A program made the position numbers and the translations under genes. This document shows, in pieces, positions 54,738 through 61,865 of a stretch of DNA of 64,000 bases. Location of the stretch: contig NZ_JACJSC010000005.1 of the NCBI RefSeq assembly GCF_014697575.1, positions 124,001-188,000 on the forward strand. The letters run 5' to 3'. The first letter of the stretch is position 1; every line of letters begins with the position of its first letter. The notes below the pieces were generated by a model that was given only the letters and a program-made list of their open reading frames with translations, ran no database searches and was not told where the DNA came from. The stretch is from Planktothrix sp. FACHB-1365. Lineage in GTDB: Bacteria; Cyanobacteriota; Cyanobacteriia; Cyanobacteriales; Microcoleaceae.

Positions 54738-55853
54738 ATGATAAGCTTTGGGAATATTAGCAAAGTCCAGAATAATATGGTGATTAGTCATAGCCATCTG
54801 AATAATTCTCCCCATTTAAGGACAAAAACCCTAGGAACTTCCCCATCTGCTCATCACTTAGCCCAAGTTAGACAAGTGAAACTCTTAGCAACGGGAAAAT
54901 ACTTACCTAAAAATCAAGTGACTGCTGAACAATTAGGGCAAAAATTAGGAATTGAAGCCGCTTGGATTGAAAAGAAATCTGGGGTCAAAGTTCGTCACTT
55001 TGTTGAAGATGAAACCGCTTCTCAAATGGGAGCAATGGCAGCTAAAAAAGCCTTAGAAACGGCGGGATTATCCTTAAATGATATTGATTGTATTGTTTGT
55101 ACCAGTAGTGTTCCTGAACAGTCTATTCCTTGTACTGCTGCTTTAGTCCAAAAACAACTCGGAGGAGAGTCTTCAGGAATTGCCACTTTTGATATTAATT
55201 CAACTTGTTTAAGCTTTGTTGTTGGGTTAGATACCCTCTCTTATTTAGTAGATGCAGGACGCTATTCACGGGTGCTATTAGTGGCTTCAGAAATTGCCTT
55301 AGCTGTTGATTGGAACAATCGAGAAACCAGTACCTTATTTGGAGATGGGGCCGCTGCTGCAATTATTAGTAAAACTGATCCCCAAGAGGGTTCAAAAATT
55401 ATCTGTTCTCGCCAAGAAACCTATAGTGAAGGTGCAGAATTATCCCAATGTTTAGCCGGAGGAAATCGTTATCATCCCCGTGAATATTCGGACAATCTGG
55501 ATCGATTTTTATTTAAAATGCAAGGTCGGGCAATTTACCGTTTAGCTTCTCAAATTTTACCCGGATTTTTGGAACGATTGTTACAACCTGCGGGGTTAAC
55601 CTTAGAAGAGATTGATTTTGTTATTCCCCATCAAGCAAGTTTAATGGCAATGGGTTTAATTCGTAAAGGATTAAATATTCCTGAAGAAAAATGGATGGTT
55701 ATTGCTCACAATCACGGAAATACCATCGCGGCTTCGATTCCGATGACCCTCCATGAAGCGATTCAACAGGATAAAATTCATCGAGGCGATCGCATTTTAT
55801 TATTAGGAACCTCCGCCGGATTTTCCGTTGGGGGGATGGTTTTAGAATATTAA
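54738..55853 (+). CDS. Beta-ketoacyl-ACP synthase III-like condensing enzyme
   Basis: A 371-residue thiolase-fold enzyme with the complete FabH triad: Cys ~157 (NSTCLSF), His ~298 (PHQAS) and Asn ~328 (HNHGNTIAAS). There is a ~45-residue N-terminal extension before the fold starts at VKLLATGKYLP. The sequence departs from housekeeping FabH (for example the dimer region WNNRETSTLFGDGA), and the downstream genes encode a glycosyltransferase and an unknown membrane protein. A dedicated starter condensation for a glycolipid or wax-like product is therefore more likely than bulk fatty-acid synthesis; this is inference. Confidence 0.85.
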   Translation: MISFGNISKVQNNMVISHSHLNNSPHLRTKTLGTSPSAHHLAQVRQVKLLATGKYLPKNQVTAEQLGQKLGIEAAWIEKKSGVKVRHFVEDETASQMGAMAAKKALETAGLSLNDIDCIVCTSSVPEQSIPCTAALVQKQLGGESSGIATFDINSTCLSFVVGLDTLSYLVDAGRYSRVLLVASEIALAVDWNNRETSTLFGDGAAAAIISKTDPQEGSKIICSRQETYSEGAELSQCLAGGNRYHPREYSDNLDRFLFKMQGRAIYRLASQILPGFLERLLQPAGLTLEEIDFVIPHQASLMAMGLIRKGLNIPEEKWMVIAHNHGNTIAASIPMTLHEAIQQDKIHRGDRILLLGTSAGFSVGGMVLEY

Positions 55854-55889
55854 ACTGTTAACTTGTAGCTAACTTAATGAGAGAAAATT

Positions 55890-57086
55890 ATGAATTTGTT
55901 GATATTAATTTTAGGGTTAATTGGATTAGCAGAACGGGTGATCAAATGGATTTTAATTCAACAATTTTTTCAAAAAACCAAACTTGAGTCTGAATCTTTC
56001 CTCCCACTGGAAACCTATACAATTTCTATCTTACAACCCATTTTAAGTGGTGATCCGACATTATGGGACTGTCTGAGCCACAATTTAGCTCTTAAAACAT
56101 CCTATCAACTAGAATTTATTTGGTTAATAGATGAAAATGATCCAGTCGCAGAGGTAGGATGTCATCAACTAATAGAAACCTATCCCGATGTTAAGGTTAA
56201 ATTAATTTCTCTACCGCCATCTCCCAATCAAATTAGTCCAAAAATGTTTAAACTCATTGCCGGACTGAAGGCGGCAACGGGTAATATTATTGCGGTTTTA
56301 GACGATGACACGATGTTACCCAATCAAGCCTTTGATCAGTGTCTTCCCTATTTAGAAAAACCGGAGATTGGTGTTGTTTTTGGTTTACCTTATTATATCA
56401 ATTTTTCTAATTTTTGGTCAACCTTAGTCTCCAGTGTTGTGAATGGGAATAACTTACTCACCTATATTCCCTATACTTATCTAATTAATCCCTTTACAAT
56501 TAATGGAATGTTTTTTGTAATCAAACGAGAGGTGTTAGAAAAAGTGAATGGATTTGCAACTTTAGATAAATTTATTGTAGATGATTATGCCATCGCCCAA
56601 CACTTCCGCCAACAGGGTTATCAACTTGCCCAAACTCCCGTTTGTCATGGAATTAGTACCCAAATTCAAGATTCTACCCACTATTTTAACTTGATCACAC
56701 GCTGGTTTATTTTTCCTCAAGCCTCAATTTTAAAATCCTCTTCTGTTCAAGAATTAATTGTCTTTTATTTAATGGCATTTTTGCCCACTCTGTTTCCTTT
56801 TATCGTCTTCCTTTATCCTCTATTCTTTCCTTCCGTTTATGGGTTAATCTATGGACTAATTTACTTTGGTTTAAATTATGCCCTATTAAGCAACTTTAAT
56901 CAAAATTATCTGCGGAATGCAACACCCAAGACCCATATTATCGTCTTAATTCTTGTGCAAATTTTACTACCCATTCATATTATTATTTCCCTGTTTTTAC
57001 CCCGAACTATTAACTGGAGAGGACATATTATGCAATTAACCGAAGAGGGAGGGTTTGAATTTATTCAACGTCGAGATTCTATTTAA
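55890..57086 (+). CDS. Ceramide-glucosyltransferase-like (GT21-type) membrane glycosyltransferase
   Basis: A 398-residue family-2-fold enzyme. An N-terminal membrane helix precedes ISILQPILSGD, the D1 region LIDENDP, the D2 region AVLDDDTMLP (~134-143), the D3 region FIVDDYAIAQ and an (R/Q)xxRW-type LITRW. Three C-terminal hydrophobic segments follow. This motif set is that of ceramide glucosyltransferase/HpnI-type enzymes that glycosylate a membrane lipid. It starts 37 bp after the FabH-like gene on the same strand and ends 4 bp before the next gene. Acceptor unknown. Confidence 0.82.
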   Translation: MNLLILILGLIGLAERVIKWILIQQFFQKTKLESESFLPLETYTISILQPILSGDPTLWDCLSHNLALKTSYQLEFIWLIDENDPVAEVGCHQLIETYPDVKVKLISLPPSPNQISPKMFKLIAGLKAATGNIIAVLDDDTMLPNQAFDQCLPYLEKPEIGVVFGLPYYINFSNFWSTLVSSVVNGNNLLTYIPYTYLINPFTINGMFFVIKREVLEKVNGFATLDKFIVDDYAIAQHFRQQGYQLAQTPVCHGISTQIQDSTHYFNLITRWFIFPQASILKSSSVQELIVFYLMAFLPTLFPFIVFLYPLFFPSVYGLIYGLIYFGLNYALLSNFNQNYLRNATPKTHIIVLILVQILLPIHIIISLFLPRTINWRGHIMQLTEEGGFEFIQRRDSI

Positions 57087-57090
57087 AGCA

Positions 57091-57966
57091 ATGATATTAG
57101 TTATAGACATTATATTCAGTGCGATCGCATTCATTCTATTTTTCACCGGAATAGAAACTATACTATGGTGGTATACCTGGCATCAACAATCTCAACAAAC
57201 CCAAATACCCACCAAACCTTGGCAAACTGCGTTAGTTTTTATTACTGGAATTAGTGACTATACCCAAGACCGTTTAGACCCAGAACAAATCAATTTTATT
57301 CATAAAATTACCCAAAGTTATCAAATTGATCAAATTATTGCTGAACCCTTTCCTTGGCAACCGTTGACCCATAAAACCTTAATTTTATCCCAATTTTGGA
57401 AGGTTTTACACCTTCAACCCCTACCTTTATGGGTGATGTCTTTACACAACTTTTGGCAAACCCTTTTAATTTTAGGATTAACAAATTCTTATGGAAAAGA
57501 TATTGCACACTGTGTATTAAACCGCCTGGGTTTACCAAAATCTACTCCTAGTCAACTGATCTTTTTATGCGGAAGTACAGGGACAGGAATGGCGTTGGCT
57601 TCCCTCCCTTATTTAAAACAATATCTTTCCTCTAAATTGATTATTATTTCTTACGGAGGCGTGTTTGGGTTATCTCCAGGATTAAATGATATGGATCAGT
57701 TGTTTCATCTTGTGGGAAATCAAGATTATTGGGCAAAATTAGGTGAAATATTATTACTCAATCGAGGTGATTATACCACAGTTTTTACAAAAGCAAAACA
57801 AGAAAATCGCTTATTCAGTGTTTCGACTGGAGAACATAAACATCTGGATTATTTAAGCGATCGCAATTCCCAAACCAACCTTAAAACCGATCAACAATTA
57901 ACCGTAGAAACTGTTTTAAATTTAAAAATTTTAGGCTTGAAATCCCGTTTTGATAAATGCCCCTAG
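57091..57966 (+). CDS. Membrane-anchored protein of unknown function in the FabH-GT cluster
   Basis: About 291 residues from the ATG at 57091 (four bases after the glycosyltransferase stop). One N-terminal transmembrane helix (IIFSAIAFILFFTGIETILW) anchors a cytosolic domain with ITGISDYTQDRL, a hydrophobic middle, and FLCGSTGTGMALASLPYLK, which resembles the nucleophile elbow (G-x-S-x-G) of alpha/beta hydrolases, though spacing is not standard. SYGGVFGLSPGLNDMDQLFH follows. A hydrolase or acyltransferase acting on the lipid is conceivable. I do not recognise a named family. Confidence 0.75.
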   Translation: MILVIDIIFSAIAFILFFTGIETILWWYTWHQQSQQTQIPTKPWQTALVFITGISDYTQDRLDPEQINFIHKITQSYQIDQIIAEPFPWQPLTHKTLILSQFWKVLHLQPLPLWVMSLHNFWQTLLILGLTNSYGKDIAHCVLNRLGLPKSTPSQLIFLCGSTGTGMALASLPYLKQYLSSKLIIISYGGVFGLSPGLNDMDQLFHLVGNQDYWAKLGEILLLNRGDYTTVFTKAKQENRLFSVSTGEHKHLDYLSDRNSQTNLKTDQQLTVETVLNLKILGLKSRFDKCP

Positions 57967-58023
57967 TGTTCAGAATCAAGCTATTACAAAAACTGACTGT
58001 TTTAAGATTCAGATATTTTGTTT

Positions 58024-58563
58024 TCAGTTGGCTTCTGGATCTGATAAAATAGCAGATGTAGTCTCCGTTTTAATAAATGTAGTTTGACTTAAATCAGTTT
58101 CCGCTAAATTAGCTTGATTCAAATTAACCGCAAATAAAATTACCCCCCTTAAATTAGCTCCTATTAAATTAGCATCTTCGAGATCTGTATAAATTAATTT
58201 AGCTCCTCTTAAATCAGCCCCTCTTAAATCGGCGCCTTTCAAATTGGTTTTAAATAATTTAGCACAGGTTAAATCTGCCTTTCTGAGGTCGGCATAAATT
58301 AATTTAGCACTCGACAAATCAGCACCACTTAAATTGGTTTCAATTAAGTTAGCAAATAAATGAGAATTGCTTAAATCAGCGCCACTTAAATTCGCCGATT
58401 TTAAATTACTTTGCCAAAGCAAAATACTTTTTAATACGGCTCCTCTTAAATCAGCACCCTGCAAATTCACCCCAATAAAACCCCGTTTTCCTGTTGCATA
58501 ACGATCTAATAATTCACGAGAGCTCATTAAAATAGAGGTCGGACTATGTTTTGTTGGCTTCAT
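58024..58563 (-). CDS. Pentapeptide-repeat protein
   Basis: A 179-residue protein. After ~30 residues (SSRELLDRYATGKRGFIGVN), about 25 tandem A(D/N)LXX units follow, such as LQGADLRGAVLKSILLWQSN and SGADLSNSHLFANLIETNLS. Predicted to be a right-handed beta-helix; cytosolic, no signal. It is a smaller relative of the protein at 24530-25507. The 350 bp upstream, to the end of crtO, contain no gene that I can support. Confidence 0.88.
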   Translation of the reverse strand: MKPTKHSPTSILMSSRELLDRYATGKRGFIGVNLQGADLRGAVLKSILLWQSNLKSANLSGADLSNSHLFANLIETNLSGADLSSAKLIYADLRKADLTCAKLFKTNLKGADLRGADLRGAKLIYTDLEDANLIGANLRGVILFAVNLNQANLAETDLSQTTFIKTETTSAILSDPEAN

Positions 58564-58919
58564 GGGATTTATGATTAAGCGTTTATAACTATACTTCTGT
58601 TATAACTCAAAGTGGATACTGGGTAATTCTTTAATTTTTATCCACCGAGAGACTCAGACTGATGTTATTACCAACAGAAAAATTCTGATCAGGAACACAA
58701 GCCATTTTATGAATGAGATTATTAATAATTGATCAGTATTTATACTCTTAAAAGGTATAAAAAATGACTTGAAGTTACAAAAATCAGCGATCACTTATTT
58801 TTGTAACAAAATCCCTGAAACTTAAAGTTAATCGCAATTCTGGAATTGAGTCTGTGTCAAGGATTAACGTTCAGCTAAAAAAATCCTGAATTAAATGCTA
58901 CCTTAATAGATCTCCATGA

Positions 58920-60611
58920 TTAACCTTGTCCTAGGGACTGCCAAATCGACTTGAAGGAATTTTGAGTCTGTTTTAAAACTTGATTCAGGGGTTTTTGAGC
59001 CTGAAGAAATACACGAGCGCAATTGCGACCCGGCATTCCTGAAATTGATCCTCCTGGATGAGTGCCTGCACCCGTTAAAAATAAACCTTGAATGGGGGTG
59101 GTATAATTGGCTAATTCAGGGAGGGGACGGAAAAAAATCATTTGATCTAAGGTCATATCAATATGATAACAATTGCCTTTATAAGACCCTAACCGTTCTC
59201 CCAATTCCGCCGGACTTTCTACCCGACGCGCTAAAATTGAATGCTTGAGATTAGGAGAATATTCAGCAATTTTATCCAGCACTCGATCAGCGACTTTATA
59301 TTTTAACTCATCCGTCCATCCGGTTCCATTTAACCCCGTTCCTTCGGCTCCTGCTATTTGATAGGGGGCAAAAAATTCAATCCATAAGGTATGTTTTCCT
59401 TCAGGAGCCATAGAGGGATCTAAGATTGTTGGAACTACTAAATAAACAGAAGGATCATGATCAGGAATTTCCCCAACGGTACATAAATTATGGGCTTTTT
59501 CAACATGATTAACAGAATCTGCAATTAAAACTGATCCGATTAAATAACTATCTTGATGATTATAGGCATCAAATCGTAAAGGTTCAGATAATGCACAATC
59601 AATTTTGAGAATCGTTTCATTATTATTAATCATTTTACGGTCTAACCGTTCTCGTAAATTGGGATCAGCCGCATCCACATCTGCCGCATCTAAACACTGT
59701 AAAAATAACCGTCGCGCATCAATATTAGAAATCACTCCCCGTTGGGCACGATATTCTTGCTGGTTTGAAACTCTAACCCCAACAGTGCGACCGTTATCAA
59801 TTAATAATTTTTGAACAGGAGTATCTGTTAAAATAACCCCCCCTAAATGTTTAACTAAATTCACTAAGGCTTGAGTTAATGCACCTGTACCCCCGCGAGG
59901 TCGAGACATTCCCGGATGATGACGCATTGCTAACATACTTGCGCCGACAGAAATGCCTTTTTGAGAGGGAGGAGCGCCAATTTCTGATGCTAATCTTGCT
60001 AAAGGAGCTTTAACAATTTCGGTATCAAACCATTCATTCACTAAATCCTCTGGACTAATTAACATGGTTCTGACAAAATCTAAGATTTTATCTTTTCCTC
60101 CCAAGACCGCTAATAAATCAATAAATGCTTCTCGGTCAAAGTTTTTGGCAATATCAAGAATTGAAGTCGGAGGCGCATTAAATAAAGGGCTAACGGCATT
60201 CATTAAGCGTTGCCAATATTCAACAAATTCTTTATATTTGCGGGCATCTCGTTCACTATATCGAGCAATTTCTGCACAGGTTTTTTCAACAGAACGATGA
60301 GCTAAAAAATACCGTCCATCGGGATGAGGACAAAACACAACGGGGTCACAATATAAATACTCTAAGCCATATTTTGTTAATTCTAATTCTTCTACAACGG
60401 GGCCAAGATGGATAAATTCATGATCAATAGCACAGAGGTTAAACTTAAATCCCGGTGCCTCTTCGGGAATGACTTCTTCTGTCGTAGCAGCCCCCCCTGG
60501 AACGGGACGTTTTTCTAACAATAAAACGCTATACCCAGCTTTGAGAAGATAAGCGGCACAAACCAACCCGTTATGACCTGCACCAATGATGATCACATCA
60601 TAAGTAGACAT
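58920..60611 (-). CDS. crtO: CrtO-type beta-carotene ketolase
   Basis: A 563-residue flavin-dependent enzyme of the phytoene-desaturase superfamily. The dinucleotide motif is VIIIGAGHNGLVCAAYLLKAG (~5-24) and KRPVPGGAATTEE follows. CIDHEFIHLGPVV-like AIDHEFIHLGPVVEELELTK, VNEWFDTEIVKAPLARLASEIGAPPSQKG read in order, and the terminal TGAGTHPGGSISGMPGRNCA match Synechocystis CrtO closely. It adds a 4-keto group to beta-carotene (echinenone), the ligand of orange carotenoid protein. Length is slightly longer than Synechocystis CrtO. Confidence 0.92.
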   Translation of the reverse strand: MSTYDVIIIGAGHNGLVCAAYLLKAGYSVLLLEKRPVPGGAATTEEVIPEEAPGFKFNLCAIDHEFIHLGPVVEELELTKYGLEYLYCDPVVFCPHPDGRYFLAHRSVEKTCAEIARYSERDARKYKEFVEYWQRLMNAVSPLFNAPPTSILDIAKNFDREAFIDLLAVLGGKDKILDFVRTMLISPEDLVNEWFDTEIVKAPLARLASEIGAPPSQKGISVGASMLAMRHHPGMSRPRGGTGALTQALVNLVKHLGGVILTDTPVQKLLIDNGRTVGVRVSNQQEYRAQRGVISNIDARRLFLQCLDAADVDAADPNLRERLDRKMINNNETILKIDCALSEPLRFDAYNHQDSYLIGSVLIADSVNHVEKAHNLCTVGEIPDHDPSVYLVVPTILDPSMAPEGKHTLWIEFFAPYQIAGAEGTGLNGTGWTDELKYKVADRVLDKIAEYSPNLKHSILARRVESPAELGERLGSYKGNCYHIDMTLDQMIFFRPLPELANYTTPIQGLFLTGAGTHPGGSISGMPGRNCARVFLQAQKPLNQVLKQTQNSFKSIWQSLGQG

Positions 60612-60783
60612 CAGAAAACCCCCGTATTGATCACGTTGTTTAGTGTATCAATAGATGTTGATTTTTCCTAGTCCCTGGGGTAAAAAATAGAAAAAAATTT
60701 ACATCTTTTGGAAGAAGGATGATTGATTTTAAATGATTATCTTAGTAAAAAGATACTAAAAATTTGATCTAAAATTAGGAGAA

Positions 60784-61020
60784 ATGATGAGTCAAAATCA
60801 AACTGAAAATTCGGAAACTTTACCCGAAGAAGTCGCCCAAAATCCAGGCGCGAGAGCCGCTGCTATTAATAGTAATCCTACCATTACTCAAGAAGAAGCC
60901 AAAAATGCCTCCGAGGGAAAGAGTCCCAATGGTGCTGGCGGTGTGGCTTCCAGTTCGGCTGAGTCTTGTGTTACCAGTGCTTCTGACCCGAACCCAACCC
61001 ATCTTCCGAGTACCACCTAA
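60784..61020 (+). CDS. Small acidic, disordered protein
   Basis: A 78-residue peptide (SQNQTENSETLPEEVAQNPG start, SPNGAGGVASSSAESCVTSA near the end) rich in Ser, Glu, Asn and Ala, with one Cys and no hydrophobic segment. AGGAGAA lies immediately upstream of tandem ATGs (60784, 60787), giving a good Shine-Dalgarno. A hairpin follows at ~61038-61088. I do not recognise the family; the start-site support makes it more than a chance frame. Confidence 0.6.
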   Translation: MMSQNQTENSETLPEEVAQNPGARAAAINSNPTITQEEAKNASEGKSPNGAGGVASSSAESCVTSASDPNPTHLPSTT

Positions 61021-61037
61021 GCTTAAAAAGTTAACAG

Positions 61038-61090
61038 AAACCCCACCTCAATTATTCCGCTTGGGGATAAACTTGGGTGGGGTTAGGGTT
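61038..61090 (+). terminator. Possible hairpin terminator after the 78-residue gene
   Basis: AACCCCACC (~61041) and GGGTGGGGTT (~61075) pair over 9-10 bp around a 27-nt loop. The following T content is low, so it may be a repeat or processing stem rather than a classic terminator. Confidence 0.45.
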
Positions 61091-61195
61091 GAATAAAAGC
61101 TAATAGACATTGTAAAAAATTCTGACTTCTGTACTTAAATAAAAGTCATGCAGAGTTGGCAATTGAGTAAAAAAATGCTAGAATCTGATATAAGA

Positions 61196-61435
61196 TTATA
61201 AGTTTTTTAATCGTTGCCAATCCCTTAAGTTACGACACTGCCGAAATAGAGAAAAAGCGGTTCCAAAGGAACAACCCTGACGCTGGGAAAAATCTCGAAT
61301 TGTTGTTACAACTTCCAGCACGGTATCAGGATCGGCATCCAATTGAAGATGAACTTGCTCCAATAAGGAGACAACATTTTCAGCAGGTAAACACAGACTG
61401 AGAACTTCTTTGACTTGGGTGTATTTGTTGTTCAC
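61196..61435 (-). CDS. Small conserved hypothetical protein (79 residues)
   Basis: A 79-residue helical protein (VSLLEQVHLQLDADPDTVLE then TTIRDFSQRQGCSFGTAFSL, ending FRQCRNLRDWQRLKNL) with regular leucine spacing and two Cys. Start is GTG at 61433-61435. It is not recognised by name, but the composition and length are those of a real small cytosolic protein. It lies between two intergenic gaps with no partners. Confidence 0.55.
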   Translation of the reverse strand: MNNKYTQVKEVLSLCLPAENVVSLLEQVHLQLDADPDTVLEVVTTIRDFSQRQGCSFGTAFSLFRQCRNLRDWQRLKNL

Positions 61436-61645
61436 GGGCTCAGGTTTGGGTAAAGGGGAGACTAGATAGAATGATTCTATCTAAAGATAGATGAAAAAAC
61501 TTAAAAGTTATTATATCTTATCATTTTCAAAACTCAGAAGTTGAGTTCGTTTTATTTGTTTTGATTAAAGTTTAAACAGAGAATTAATAAGCTAAAAATC
61601 TGGAATCTTTATCCTTCTAGGCTAAATCAAGCCCTAATTCAACTA

Positions 61646-61796
61646 ATATGAAAGCTCGAAAAGAATGCTACAGATGGCAAGGGAACAGGGAACAGGGAAC
61701 AGGGAACAGAAGGGAAAAAAAAGAGGGAATAGAGGTGGAAAAAAGTGATTAGCCATCCGATCAATTATTTGTAGCAAACATTTCAGGATTTCATAT
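61646..61796. mobile_element. MITE-like nested inverted repeat, copy B
   Basis: Terminal ATATGAAA (61646-61653) and TTTCATAT (61789-61796), inner GCTACA/TGTAGC arms, and flanks CTA and AAATT shared with copy A (8545-8657). Internally the centre is replaced by GGGAACA tandem repeats (61681-61708) and a purine-rich stretch, so the element has accepted or expanded other repeat DNA. Confidence 0.6.
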
Positions 61797-61865
61797 AAAT
61801 TTATTGAGATTGAACATTCCGATGGTTCAAGAAAAATATTCCCTTACCGAAGTTCGACAATGGGT

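Noticed and set aside
58650-58760. Short minus-strand frame (MACVPDQNFSVGNNISLSLS) downstream of crtO
   Set aside because: Only about 35 codons between stops, with no ribosome-binding site and no known homologue in memory.
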